Assembly: GCF_007828865.1 (NCBI RefSeq) | Contig: NZ_VIVK01000001.1 | Coordinates: forward strand, 372,001-436,000 | Direction: 5' to 3' | DNA from: Kribbella amoyensis | Lineage (GTDB): Bacteria > Actinomycetota > Actinomycetes > Propionibacteriales > Kribbellaceae | DNA: 64,000 nucleotides | Program-made: the position numbers and the translations under genes | Notes under the pieces: model-generated | The model's input: only the letters and a program-made list of their open reading frames with translations | The model's database searches: none | What the model was told of the DNA's origin: nothing | Part shown: positions 23,027 through 31,439 of the stretch, piece by piece | Position numbering within the stretch: position 1 is the first letter of the stretch | Layout: the number at the start of each line of letters is the position of its first letter

Positions 23027-23365
23027 ATGGCGGTTGACGAAGCGGCACTGGACCGGGCCTTCATGGCCCTCGCCGATCCGGTCCGCCGGGCCCTGATCGC
23101 CCGGCTGTCCCGGGGCGAGGCGACCGTGAACGAGCTCGCCGAGCCGTTCGCGATCACCAAGCAGGCGGTGTCGCGGCACATCCAGGTGCTCGAGGCCGCC
23201 GGCCTGATCACCCGCAGCCGCGACGGCCAGCGCCGGCCCTGCCATCTGGACCCGGCCGCCCTGGAAACCCTGACGAGCTGGATCGACGAGTACCGGCTGG
23301 CCTCCGAGCGCCGGTTCCGCCAGATCGACGCCGTCCTCGAGAACCTCAAGGAGCAAGAGCGATGA
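23027..23365 (+). CDS. ArsR-family winged-helix regulator
   Basis: A 112-residue ArsR/SmtB-like regulator of the metal-independent type usually paired with SRPBCC proteins. It shows DPVRRALIARLSRGEATVNELAEPFAITKQAVSRHIQVLE followed by the wing (in part), and no CVC metal motif. ATG 23027 is chosen over TTG 23018, which has AAGGGA closer to it. It leads an operon with an AHSA1-type protein and two RibD/DHFR-like proteins and lies behind its own candidate operator, so autorepression is likely. Confidence 0.9.
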   Translation: MAVDEAALDRAFMALADPVRRALIARLSRGEATVNELAEPFAITKQAVSRHIQVLEAAGLITRSRDGQRRPCHLDPAALETLTSWIDEYRLASERRFRQIDAVLENLKEQER

Positions 23366-23838
23366 GTACGCACCCGACCACCATCACCGTGCCCGCGGAA
23401 ACCCCGTTCATCGAGGTGACCCGCGACTTCGACGCCACCCCCGCCCAGTTGTTCAAGGTCTCCACCGACCCGGACCTGGTCGCCCAGTGGCTGGGCCCGC
23501 GCAACCTCGAGATGGAGGTACAGGAGTACGACGTCCGTCCGGGCGGACGGTACCGGTACCTCCACCGCGACGCCTCCGGGGAGTACGCCTTCCGCGGGGT
23601 CTTCCACACCGTCGAGCAGGACCGGTTGGTGATCCAGACCTTCGAGTGGGAAGGCGCACCCGGCGAGGTCTCGCTGGAGCGGGCCACCTACACCGAGACC
23701 GACACCGGCGTCCGGCTGCACCAGCAGTCCGTCTTCCCGTCGGTGCAGACCCGGGACGCGGCGGTCGCCAGCGGCATGGAGTACGGCATCCGGGACTCGA
23801 TGGACCGGCTCGCCGAACTGCTCGCGAAGGAGAGCTGA
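23362..23838 (+). CDS. SRPBCC (AHSA1-like) domain protein
   Basis: A 158-residue START-like helix-grip protein: FIEVTRDFDATPAQLFKVSTDPDLVAQWLGP at the N-terminus (in part) and a C-terminal SMDRLAELL helix. Such proteins bind hydrophobic ligands and are commonly co-encoded with ArsR regulators. It overlaps the regulator by 4 nt. Ligand unknown. Confidence 0.9.
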   Translation: MSTHPTTITVPAETPFIEVTRDFDATPAQLFKVSTDPDLVAQWLGPRNLEMEVQEYDVRPGGRYRYLHRDASGEYAFRGVFHTVEQDRLVIQTFEWEGAPGEVSLERATYTETDTGVRLHQQSVFPSVQTRDAAVASGMEYGIRDSMDRLAELLAKES

Positions 23839-23841
23839 CCG

Positions 23842-24447
23842 ATGAGCAGCGTTGTCATCGACATCTCCGTCTCGCTGGACGGTTACGTCACCGGTCCCGA
23901 CATCGATCTCGAGCACGGCCTCGGGCGTGGCGGCGACGCACTGCACACGTGGGCGTTCGAGGGCAACGCCGACGACCGCGCCGTCCTGGACGGCGCCTTC
24001 GAGCAGACCGGCGCGGTGATCCAGGGACGGAAGCTCTTCGACTTCATCGACGGGCCGACGGGCTGGAGCGAGGAGCTGGGGTACGGCGCGAAGCCGGAGG
24101 GCGAGGTGAACCCGCCGGTCTTCGTGGTCACCCACAGCAAGCCTGCCAAGACCCGATTGGGTGATCGGTTCCAGTTCGTCACCGACGGCGTGGAGAGCGC
24201 GGTGACCCAGGCGCGCGCGGCGGCCGGCGAGAAGAACGTCATGGTGATGGGCGGCGGCGAGATCTGCCACGCGGTCCTCGCCGCCGGACTCGCCGACGTA
24301 CTGCGGCTGCACGTGGCGCCGGTCGTACTCGGTGACGGCACGCGGTTGTTTCCTGCGGAAGCGTCGGCGAAGGTCGAACTGGAGCTCGTGGACGCGATCT
24401 CGACGCCGGCCGCGCAGCACCTCACCTACCGAGTGACCGAGAAGTAG
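23842..24447 (+). CDS. Dihydrofolate reductase-family (RibD C-terminal-like) protein
   Basis: A 201-residue protein of the RibD C-terminal/DHFR-like fold. It begins VVIDISVSLDGYVTGPD, with KNVMVMGGGEICHAVLAAGLADVLRLH providing the NADPH-binding GGGE segment. It is not housekeeping DHFR, which is folA at 27316. Third gene of the ArsR operon, 3 nt after the SRPBCC gene. Reductase activity is probable, substrate unknown. Confidence 0.88.
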   Translation: MSSVVIDISVSLDGYVTGPDIDLEHGLGRGGDALHTWAFEGNADDRAVLDGAFEQTGAVIQGRKLFDFIDGPTGWSEELGYGAKPEGEVNPPVFVVTHSKPAKTRLGDRFQFVTDGVESAVTQARAAAGEKNVMVMGGGEICHAVLAAGLADVLRLHVAPVVLGDGTRLFPAEASAKVELELVDAISTPAAQHLTYRVTEK

Positions 24448-24458
24448 GAGCGCTGAGG

Positions 24459-25043
24459 ATGGCAAGAGTGATCGCCTCGGCCGCCGTGTCTCTGGACGGC
24501 TTCGTGGCCGACACCGGGGACGCGGTCGGGCCGCTGTTCGACTGGTACGACAACGGCCCGGTCGAGGTGTTCGGCACGGATCCGGACCGCCCGTTCCGGG
24601 TCAGCCAGGCCAGCGCGGACTACATCAACGCGATCTGGCCGAAGGTGGGCGCGGTGGTCATCGGCCGGCGCCTGTTCGACCTCACCAACGGCTGGAACGG
24701 CGTCCCCGCGGTCGGCGACCACGTCTTCGTCGTCACCCACGAACGACCCACCGACTGGCCGTTCCCCGACGCCCCGTTCACGTTCGTCAACGGGATCGAG
24801 GAGGCGGTCGTCCGGGCCAAGGCGCACGCGCGCGACCGGTACGTGTCGGTGACCGCGGGCAACCTGACCGGCCAGGCCCTCGCCGCCGGCCTGGTCGACG
24901 AGATCGCGTACAACCTGGTGCCGGTCCTGTTCGGCTCCGGCGTCCGCTTCTTCGGGGAGTACGCGGGGCCGCAGGTACTGCTGGAGGACCCGACCGTGGT
25001 CCAGGGCGACCGGGTCACGCACCTGCACTATCACCTGAGGTGA
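24459..25043 (+). CDS. Dihydrofolate reductase-family (RibD C-terminal-like) protein, second copy
   Basis: A 194-residue homolog of the previous gene (VIASAAVSLDGFVADTGDAV at the start, GNLTGQALAAGLVDEIAYNLVPVLFG late), 11 nt downstream. The GGGE nucleotide motif of its neighbour is less clear here (TAGNLTG), so cofactor binding may differ. Its last 13 nt overlap the convergent peptidyl-tRNA hydrolase gene. Confidence 0.87.
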   Translation: MARVIASAAVSLDGFVADTGDAVGPLFDWYDNGPVEVFGTDPDRPFRVSQASADYINAIWPKVGAVVIGRRLFDLTNGWNGVPAVGDHVFVVTHERPTDWPFPDAPFTFVNGIEEAVVRAKAHARDRYVSVTAGNLTGQALAAGLVDEIAYNLVPVLFGSGVRFFGEYAGPQVLLEDPTVVQGDRVTHLHYHLR

Positions 25044-25720
25044 GGGTGGTCCGCGATCACCGTGCGGGAGCCCGGGACGACCTCGGTGAAGCCGGCGTCC
25101 TGGACGACGGGCAGGTCGGCGCTGAGGAGCTCGGCCCATTGAGTGGGGGTCGCGGTCCGTACGGCGAGGCGGAAGTCGTCGGCGATCCACGCCTTCCGCG
25201 CCGACTCGGGAAGCGCCCACCAAGCCAGCTGCGCCGCGTGCCCGCACTGCGCCATCGTCTTCCCGGTCGACATCTCCAACCCGGGATTCACCCAGAGCAC
25301 AGGCAAGTCGTCCGCGGGTACGCCGGGCTCCTCCTCGTCCACGAGGTCCGTCCCGGTCACCTGCAACTTCGCCAAGTCCTTCGGCACCTCGTCCAACGGC
25401 ACCGGCGGAAACACCCGCACCTCGGCTTCCGGCGTACCACCTTCGCCAATGGTGGAGTCTGCTTCCGAGGTGACCGTGATGCCGGGCAGAGCAGCAGCCC
25501 GCCGCCACTCGATCCCCCGAGCCCGCCGCACCACCTTCCGAATCCGAGCGTCCTGCCAGGCCGTCATCGCCTCGGCCCACTCCCCCTCCCCCACGGACCG
25601 CTCATCAGCCAGGATCGCCAACACCCCGCGAGCAGCAGCCTCCAAAGCCACCGTCCGCCCTGGCCGAGCCCCCTTCTCCACCCGCAGAACCAAAGTCAGC
25701 ACATACTCCACATCACTCAC
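25031..25720 (-). CDS. Peptidyl-tRNA hydrolase, PTH2-like
   Basis: A 229-residue protein whose C-terminal half carries the PTH2 signature LWVNPGLEMSTGKTMAQCGH with the following HAAQLAWW. The N-terminal third reads YVLTLVLRVEKGARPGRT and may be a duplicated, degenerate half. PTH2 enzymes release stalled peptides from tRNA; they are archaeal/eukaryotic in origin but recur in actinobacteria beside the usual Pth. It is convergent with the DHFR-like gene. Confidence 0.8.
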   Translation of the reverse strand: MSDVEYVLTLVLRVEKGARPGRTVALEAAARGVLAILADERSVGEGEWAEAMTAWQDARIRKVVRRARGIEWRRAAALPGITVTSEADSTIGEGGTPEAEVRVFPPVPLDEVPKDLAKLQVTGTDLVDEEEPGVPADDLPVLWVNPGLEMSTGKTMAQCGHAAQLAWWALPESARKAWIADDFRLAVRTATPTQWAELLSADLPVVQDAGFTEVVPGSRTVIADHPHLR

Positions 25721-25771
25721 AGAGCGAGTCTCCCAGCTCCGCGGTGGCTGCCTCAGGCGACCGGCTGAAGC

Positions 25772-26071
25772 TCAGGCGGCGGAGTCCCCTCGCTCGAACT
25801 TCACGACGAGATGCGTGTCGAGCGCCTGAGCGATCCGCTCGAGCAGAGCGAGCGTCGGCACGGTCCCACCAGCCTCGAACCGCGCCAAGGCGGACTGAGT
25901 CATGCCGGCAGCCTCTGACAGCCTCGTCTGAGTCCAGCCGCGCTCTTCCCGCATCTGCCGAACCGCGGCGCCGAGCTCGAACGCCCGCCGAGCAGCGTCA
26001 TACGCATCCGCCGCACCAGGCTCCGCCATCCGCTCCCGGCGCAGCCGCGCCCAGTCCTGTCGCTCACCCAT
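25772..26071 (-). CDS. XRE-family antitoxin-like regulator (HigA-like)
   Basis: A 99-residue protein with a C-terminal helix-turn-helix (GWTQTRLSEAAGMTQSALARFE and VPTLALLERIAQAL). The start at 26071, preceded by GGAGGG, overlaps the end of the toxin-like gene by 8 nt. The toxin-first order and an upstream palindrome are typical of HigBA modules. Confidence 0.85.
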   Translation of the reverse strand: MGERQDWARLRRERMAEPGAADAYDAARRAFELGAAVRQMREERGWTQTRLSEAAGMTQSALARFEAGGTVPTLALLERIAQALDTHLVVKFERGDSAA

Positions 26072-26363
26072 CCCAACCCTCCGCTCCATCCGGCACGGTG
26101 TGCGCATCGAGGACACAGCGCCGATACGCACGCCGAGCCCGCTCGAGTTCACGAGTCTCCCGCGCCCTCGACTTCCGGAACACCGTCAGCAGCACGATCC
26201 GCAACGCGTCCTGCTCAAGCCAGAACCTCAACTCCCGAAGCTTTCCGTCGATCTGCTTCGTGTACGGCTCACCCAGGAGAGGTCCACGATCAGCCAACAG
26301 ATCCACGTAGAACGCCGCTCTCGCGAAGAGCGACGTCGGTAAGCCCTCCAGCCATTCACGCAC
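26064..26363 (-). CDS. RelE/HigB-like toxin (phage Gp49 type)
   Basis: A 99-residue protein: REWLEGLPTSLFARAAFYVDLL, then YTKQIDGKLRELRF and VLLTVFRKSRARETRELERA, the pattern of HigB/Gp49-type mRNA interferases that act on translating ribosomes. The start is GTG 26363 after GAGGACGAG. First gene of the module, upstream of and coupled to its XRE partner. Confidence 0.83.
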   Translation of the reverse strand: MREWLEGLPTSLFARAAFYVDLLADRGPLLGEPYTKQIDGKLRELRFWLEQDALRIVLLTVFRKSRARETRELERARRAYRRCVLDAHTVPDGAEGWDG

Positions 26364-26395
26364 CTCGTCCTCGAGTTCAACTCGTACCCCAACTC

Positions 26396-26411
26396 ATAGC
26401 ATCGATGCTAT
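26396..26411. promoter_or_regulatory. Perfect palindromic operator of the toxin-antitoxin module
   Basis: ATAGCATCGATGCTAT, a perfect 16-bp palindrome 33 nt upstream of the toxin start, is the likely antitoxin binding site for autoregulation. Confidence 0.7.
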
Positions 26412-26527
26412 AGAGATGAATCACTCTTCGTCACATCGTGGCGACTGCGAGCTGGATCCAACGGATCGCCGACAGGGCGTGGCATGGCGGCTTCGGGGGC
26501 GCTTCGCCGGGTGTTAGCTTGGCGGGC

Positions 26528-27319
26528 ATGCGGCAGTACTTGGATCTTCTTGGGCTGGTTCTGGCGGACGGGGTCGCGAAGGGGGATCGGACCGGGACCG
26601 GGACGCTGAGCGTTTTCGGGCATCAGGCGCGGTACGACCTGCGGGCCGGGTTTCCGGCGGTGACGACCAAGAAGCTGCACCTGCGGTCGGTGGTCGGGGA
26701 GCTGATCTGGTTCCTCAGCGGGTCGACGAACGTGAAGTGGCTGCAGGAGAACGGGATCTCGATCTGGGACGAGTGGGCCGGCGAGGACGGTGAGCTCGGA
26801 CCGGTCTACGGGTACCAGTGGCGGTCCTGGCCGACGCCGGACGGGCGGCACGTGGACCAGATCGCGCAGGTGATCGAGTCGATCAAGCGCAACCCGGACT
26901 CGCGCCGGCACATCGTCAACGCGTGGAACGTGGCCGACGTCGACGGGATGGCGTTGCCGCCCTGTCACACGATGTTCCAGTTCTACGTGGCCGACGGGCG
27001 GTTGTCCTGCCAGCTGTACCAGCGGTCCGCGGACATCTTCCTCGGCGTCCCGTTCAACATCGCCTCGTACGCCCTGCTCACCCACATGGTCGCGCAGCAG
27101 ACCGGGCTCGAGGTGGGCGACTTCGTCCACACGCTCGGCGACGCGCACCTCTACCTGAACCACGTCGAGCAGGCCAAGCTCCAGCTCACCCGCGAACCGC
27201 GATCGCTGCCGACGCTCCGGCTGAACAAGCGGGACTCCATCGACTCGTACGAGATCGGCGACGTCGAGCTGGTCGGGTACGACCCGCACCCGGGGATCAA
27301 GGCGCCGATCGCGGTATGA
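26528..27319 (+). CDS. thyA: Thymidylate synthase
   Basis: A 263-residue ThyA, nearly the E. coli length. It makes dTMP from dUMP using methylene-tetrahydrofolate. Catalytic Cys146 lies in [10 protein letters not shown]; the folate and dUMP segments [21 protein letters not shown] and [17 protein letters not shown] are present. TAGCTT ends 7 nt before the ATG, so it is probably leaderless. folA overlaps its end, pairing dTMP synthesis with regeneration of tetrahydrofolate. Confidence 0.97.
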   Translation: MRQYLDLLGLVLADGVAKGDRTGTGTLSVFGHQARYDLRAGFPAVTTKKLHLRSVVGELIWFLSGSTNVKWLQENGISIWDEWAGEDGELGPVYGYQWRSWPTPDGRHVDQIAQVIESIKRNPDSRRHIVNAWNVADVDGMALPPCHTMFQFYVADGRLSCQLYQRSADIFLGVPFNIASYALLTHMVAQQTGLEVGDFVHTLGDAHLYLNHVEQAKLQLTREPRSLPTLRLNKRDSIDSYEIGDVELVGYDPHPGIKAPIAV

Positions 27320-27777
27320 CCGTCGTCCTGATCGCGGCGGTCGGGCGCAACGGGGTGATCGGCCGTGACAACGACCTGCCCTGGCGGATCCCCGCGGACC
27401 TGCAGCACTTCAAGCGGCTCACCCTCGGCCACACCCTGGTGATGGGCCGCAAGACCTACGACTCGATCGGCCGCCCACTCCCCGGCCGCCGCACCGTCGT
27501 CGTCACCCGGCAGCCGGACTGGTCCGTCCCCGGCGTCGCGGTCGCGCACGACCTGGCCACCGCCCTCACAGTTGCAGACGGCAACGACATCTACGTGGCC
27601 GGGGGCGGCGAGATCTACCGGCAGGCGCTGGCGTCCGCCGACCGGCTGGAGCTGACCGAGGTCGACCAGGCGCCCGACGGCGACGTCACCTTCCCGTCCA
27701 TCGACCCCGCCGACTGGACCGAGACGGCCCGCGACGCCCACGACGGCTTCAGCTTCGTCACCTACCACCGCGCCTGA
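27316..27777 (+). CDS. folA: Dihydrofolate reductase
   Basis: A 153-residue housekeeping [29 protein letters not shown] with the catalytic Asp26-type residue in [11 protein letters not shown], then [17 protein letters not shown] and YVAGGGEIY. It overlaps thyA as ATGA, so the two are co-translated. The pair is the usual antifolate target set. Confidence 0.96.
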   Translation: MTVVLIAAVGRNGVIGRDNDLPWRIPADLQHFKRLTLGHTLVMGRKTYDSIGRPLPGRRTVVVTRQPDWSVPGVAVAHDLATALTVADGNDIYVAGGGEIYRQALASADRLELTEVDQAPDGDVTFPSIDPADWTETARDAHDGFSFVTYHRA

Positions 27778-27921
27778 ACCGAGGCCGACCCGTCCAGCCA
27801 CCGGACCGGTGCCGGACCGTGACCTCCGAATGGGCCGGGAACCGCGTAGATTGTGTGCGCGTCACGGACTGATGACAGGGACGCGGGCATCGGTCCGCGA
27901 CCGGGCCACCGGAGGGGAACC

Positions 27922-29202
27922 ATGACCGAAGCCGACAACACGCAGGGAGCCGGTTCGGCCGCGAGTGCCGGAGCGGGAGCCGCTGCGCAGGTGTCGCCGC
28001 TGCAGCCGCCGACCGCGACCGCCCCGGCGCTGGTACTCACCGCGCCCGAGCCGCCACAGCCCGTGGCCGCCACCGCCGCTCCGAGTCTGGCGCCCGCCGT
28101 CGACCCGGCCGCGTTGCCGGGGCTGGACTCGAAGGTCGACACGTTCCTCACCTCGCTGATGACGACGGCGCCGCGCTCGCCCGAGTTCGCCGCGAAGGCC
28201 GGCGACGTCCGGAGCATGGGCGACACCGACATCCGCAACGCCGCCGAGAGCTCGAACCGGTTGCTGCAGTCACCGGTCAAGGCCCTGCAGAGCGGCGGAC
28301 TGTCGGAGGGCTCGACGGTCGGCAAGACGCTGATCGAGCTGCGCCGCACGGTCGAGGACCTGGACCCGAAGGAAGCGACCGGGGCGAAGAAGCTGCTCGG
28401 GATGATCCCGTTCGGCGACAAGATCGAGGACTACTTCCGCAAGTACCAGAGCGCCCAGAGCCACCTCGAGGGGATCCTGCACGCGCTCCGCGACGGCCAG
28501 GACCAGCTCGGCAAGGACAACGCCGCCCTCAACCTGGAGAAGCAGCAGCTCTGGGACGCGATGACCCGGCTGAACCAGTACGTGTACGTCGCCGAGCGGC
28601 TGGACGCTCGCCTGTCGGCGGGCATCGCCGAGCTCGAGGCGACCGACCCGGACAAGGCCAAGGCGCTCCGCGACGACGTGCTGTTCTACGTCCGGCAGAA
28701 GCACCAGGACCTGCTCACCCAGCTCGCCGTGTCGATCCAGAACTACCTGGCCATCGACATCGTGATCAAGAACAACATCGAGCTGATCAAGGGTGTGGAC
28801 CGCGCGTCCACCACGACCGTGTCGGCGCTGCGGACCGCGGTCATCGTGGCCCAGGCCCTCGGCAACCAGAAGCTCGTGCTCGACCAGATCACCGCGCTGA
28901 ACACCACCACCAGCGGCATGATCGAGCGCACCTCGCAGATGCTCCGGGACAACTCGGTGGCGATCCAGCAGCAGGCCGCGTCGGCGACGATCGGGCTGCC
29001 GCAGCTGCAGGCGGCGTTCTCCAACATCTACGCCACGATGGACGCGATCGACACCTTCAAGGTGCAGGCGCTGGACTCGATGGCGGCGACGATCGGCACC
29101 CTGGAGACCGAGGTGACCAAGTCGCGCGGCTACCTGGACCGGGTCGCCCAGCAGGACCAGCGGGTGATCCAGGGCAGCCTCGACCTGGACCTCGGGCGCT
29201 GA
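27922..29202 (+). CDS. TelA-family (toxic anion resistance) protein
   Basis: A 426-residue mostly helical protein of the TelA/KlaA family. After an Ala/Pro-rich N-terminal tail (about 65 residues) it shows LRRTVEDLDP, GMIPFGDKIEDYFRKYQSAQ and NLEKQQLWDAMTRLNQY, the family core. TelA was named for tellurite resistance, but its molecular role is unclear; many copies sit beside stress or phage-defence genes. GGAGGGGAACC precedes the ATG. It heads the PknG supercluster, 75 nt before the next gene. Confidence 0.9.
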   Translation: MTEADNTQGAGSAASAGAGAAAQVSPLQPPTATAPALVLTAPEPPQPVAATAAPSLAPAVDPAALPGLDSKVDTFLTSLMTTAPRSPEFAAKAGDVRSMGDTDIRNAAESSNRLLQSPVKALQSGGLSEGSTVGKTLIELRRTVEDLDPKEATGAKKLLGMIPFGDKIEDYFRKYQSAQSHLEGILHALRDGQDQLGKDNAALNLEKQQLWDAMTRLNQYVYVAERLDARLSAGIAELEATDPDKAKALRDDVLFYVRQKHQDLLTQLAVSIQNYLAIDIVIKNNIELIKGVDRASTTTVSALRTAVIVAQALGNQKLVLDQITALNTTTSGMIERTSQMLRDNSVAIQQQAASATIGLPQLQAAFSNIYATMDAIDTFKVQALDSMAATIGTLETEVTKSRGYLDRVAQQDQRVIQGSLDLDLGR

Positions 29203-29277
29203 CCCGGACCAGCAGACCAGCCGGCCGTCGGTCCTGACGCCGGCCACCACGACACCGGAGCGGGGGAACACGACCGT

Positions 29278-29898
29278 ATGGCGCTGGGCGACTTCTTCGC
29301 GCGGCTGACCGGCCGCAGGGCGGAGCCCGAGCCTGCCCCGGTACCCCGCGCGCCCACCACCCAGGATCTGCTGGACGCGCTGGTCCGGGTCGAGCAGCTG
29401 GTGGCCGACGGCGCCGTCCCGGGCGTGGTCGCGTCCCGGGTCGGCCGGGTGGTCCGGACGGTCCGCGAGACCATCCCGCGGCTGGGCAACCTGGGCGGCA
29501 GCGCGCAGGCGTACTCGGTGATGGCGACCGCGACCGACTACTTGCCCGAGGCAATCGGTGGATACCTGCGGCTGCCCCGGCAGTGGGCGGACAGCCGGCC
29601 GGTGGACAAGGGCAAGACGTCGCTGATGATCCTGATCGACCAGCTGGACCTGCTGGGAGCCACGATGGACAAGGTCTTCGACGCGGTGAACCGGGCCGAC
29701 GCGGCCGCCCTGGTCGCGCACGGCCGGTTCCTGCAGGAGAAGTTCGGCACCGGCTCCACCGGCGGCGGCCTGGCCCTCGGCCGGACCACGTCCACGCCCG
29801 CTCCCGACCTCGCCCCGCCGGACGCGGGACCGGCTGGATCAAGCGGACCGAGTACGGGTGGGCCGCTGCAACCGCCGCCGGGACGAGGAGGGGCATGA
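29278..29898 (+). CDS. Conserved hypothetical protein, possible TelA partner
   Basis: A 206-residue protein. Residues 1-150 look folded and helical (TTQDLLDALVRVEQLV, AYSVMATATDYLPEAIGGYL, LMILIDQLDLLGATMDKVFD). The last 55 residues are a Pro/Gly/Ser-rich tail. Its helical core and place after TelA resemble XpaC-like partners of TelA in other bacteria, but I cannot confirm homology. Its stop overlaps the AAA ATPase start. Confidence 0.75.
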   Translation: MALGDFFARLTGRRAEPEPAPVPRAPTTQDLLDALVRVEQLVADGAVPGVVASRVGRVVRTVRETIPRLGNLGGSAQAYSVMATATDYLPEAIGGYLRLPRQWADSRPVDKGKTSLMILIDQLDLLGATMDKVFDAVNRADAAALVAHGRFLQEKFGTGSTGGGLALGRTTSTPAPDLAPPDAGPAGSSGPSTGGPLQPPPGRGGA

Positions 29899-31439
29899 GC
29901 ACCGTGGGGGGTACGTCGTTGCAGGACGCGTTGGAGGAGTTGCTCGCGGTCGCGACCCGGGCCGGCGTCGACACCGGCGTGGCCCGCACCGAGGCTCTGC
30001 AACTCGCGGCCGCACTCGCCGAGTCGGCGCCGAAGGCATCGGTCGACTGGGCCGCGGTGCAGCCGGGAGCGACGACGCAGGACTTCTTCGACGCCGCGGT
30101 CCGCGGACGCCGCTGGCGCGGTGCACCGACCGCGATCCTGGCCGACCTGATCGCGCAGGGCTCGGCCGAGAAGATCCCGTACGCCGAGGCGCTGGCCGAG
30201 GTGGCCTCGGCGGCTTGCGCACTCGGTGAGCCGACGATGCGTGTCGTCGGCAACGCTTCCGTCGCGGCCGCCGCCCAACTCCAGGCCGCCGGCGCCCGTC
30301 CATTGCGCGTCGGCACAAGCCCTGCGTCCACAGGCATTTCCGGCCCGCAGCCGGGCAGCGCGGGCGATCCCCAGGCCGCGGTGTCACCCGCTCAGCAGGC
30401 CGAGGTGCAGACCGCGGCGGACGCCGTACCGGCTGAGCCCGAGAAGTCCGTCGAGGAGTTGCTCGCCGAGCTGGACGCGTTGACCGGGCTCGAGCGGGTG
30501 AAGCGTGAGGTGCATCGGCAGGTCGCCGTGCTCCGGGTGGAGAAGCTGCGGACCGAGGCCGGGCTGAAGAGTCCGACGATCACCCGGCACCTCGTCTTCG
30601 TCGGCAATCCGGGCACCGGCAAGACCACGGTGGCGCGGCTGGTGAGCGGGATCTACAAGGCGCTCGGCCTGTTGTCCAAGGGCCAGCTGGTCGAGGTGGA
30701 CCGCTCCGAGCTCGTCGCCGGGTACCTCGGCCAGACGGCCACCAAGACCGCCGACGTGGTCGCGTCCGCGGCCGGCGGGGTGCTGTTCATCGACGAGGCG
30801 TACAGCCTGACCGCCGGGGACACCGGCGCCGACCAGTACGGGCGGGAAGCCGTCGACACGCTGGTGAAGGAGATGGAGGACCGGCGCGACGACCTGGTCG
30901 TGATCGTTGCCGGGTACCCCGAACCGATGGAGGCGTTCGTCGCCGCGAACCCGGGACTGGCGAGCCGGTTCCGGACCACGATCGGGTTCGACGACTACAC
31001 CGACGACGAGCTGACCGACATCCTGACCGGGCTGGCCGGGGCGGCCGACTACGAGCTGGACGCGGCCGCGCTGGAGCAGTTCCGGGTGATCCTCGCGTCG
31101 ACGCCGCGGAACCGGTCGTTCGGCAACGGCCGGTTCGCCCGGAACGTGCTGGAGGCCGCGATCGGCCGGCATGCCTGGCGACTGCGCGATGTGACGGCAC
31201 CGACCACCGATCAGCTGCGTCGGATCCTGGCCGAGGACCTGACCGACGAAGCTCTGGTCCCGCCGGCACCCGTCGACAAGGCCCCGGTGGCCGACGAGCT
31301 GAGCAGCACCGAGACGACCGCGCCCGACGAGGCGACCGCACCCGACGCAGCGACCGCACCCGACGAGGCGACGTCCGAAGCCGAGCGGGACGCGGCGGAC
31401 GACCGGCCCGACCGGCCCGAGCAAGGAGAACAGGCGTGA
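29895..31439 (+). CDS. CbbX/EccA-type AAA ATPase
   Basis: A 514-residue AAA protein. A helical N-terminal domain (1-180) precedes an AAA module with Walker A GNPGTGKT (237-244), Walker B VLFIDEAYSL and the CbbX-type RTEAGLKSPTITRHLVFVGN lead-in (in part). The C-terminal tail holds short Asp/Glu/Ala/Thr repeats (TAPDEATAPDAATAPDEAT). Relatives include Rubisco activase CbbX and the ESX component EccA. Overlaps on both sides tie it to TelA's partner and GlnX. It may remodel a membrane or kinase complex; this is inference. Confidence 0.88.
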   Translation: MSTVGGTSLQDALEELLAVATRAGVDTGVARTEALQLAAALAESAPKASVDWAAVQPGATTQDFFDAAVRGRRWRGAPTAILADLIAQGSAEKIPYAEALAEVASAACALGEPTMRVVGNASVAAAAQLQAAGARPLRVGTSPASTGISGPQPGSAGDPQAAVSPAQQAEVQTAADAVPAEPEKSVEELLAELDALTGLERVKREVHRQVAVLRVEKLRTEAGLKSPTITRHLVFVGNPGTGKTTVARLVSGIYKALGLLSKGQLVEVDRSELVAGYLGQTATKTADVVASAAGGVLFIDEAYSLTAGDTGADQYGREAVDTLVKEMEDRRDDLVVIVAGYPEPMEAFVAANPGLASRFRTTIGFDDYTDDELTDILTGLAGAADYELDAAALEQFRVILASTPRNRSFGNGRFARNVLEAAIGRHAWRLRDVTAPTTDQLRRILAEDLTDEALVPPAPVDKAPVADELSSTETTAPDEATAPDAATAPDEATSEAERDAADDRPDRPEQGEQA

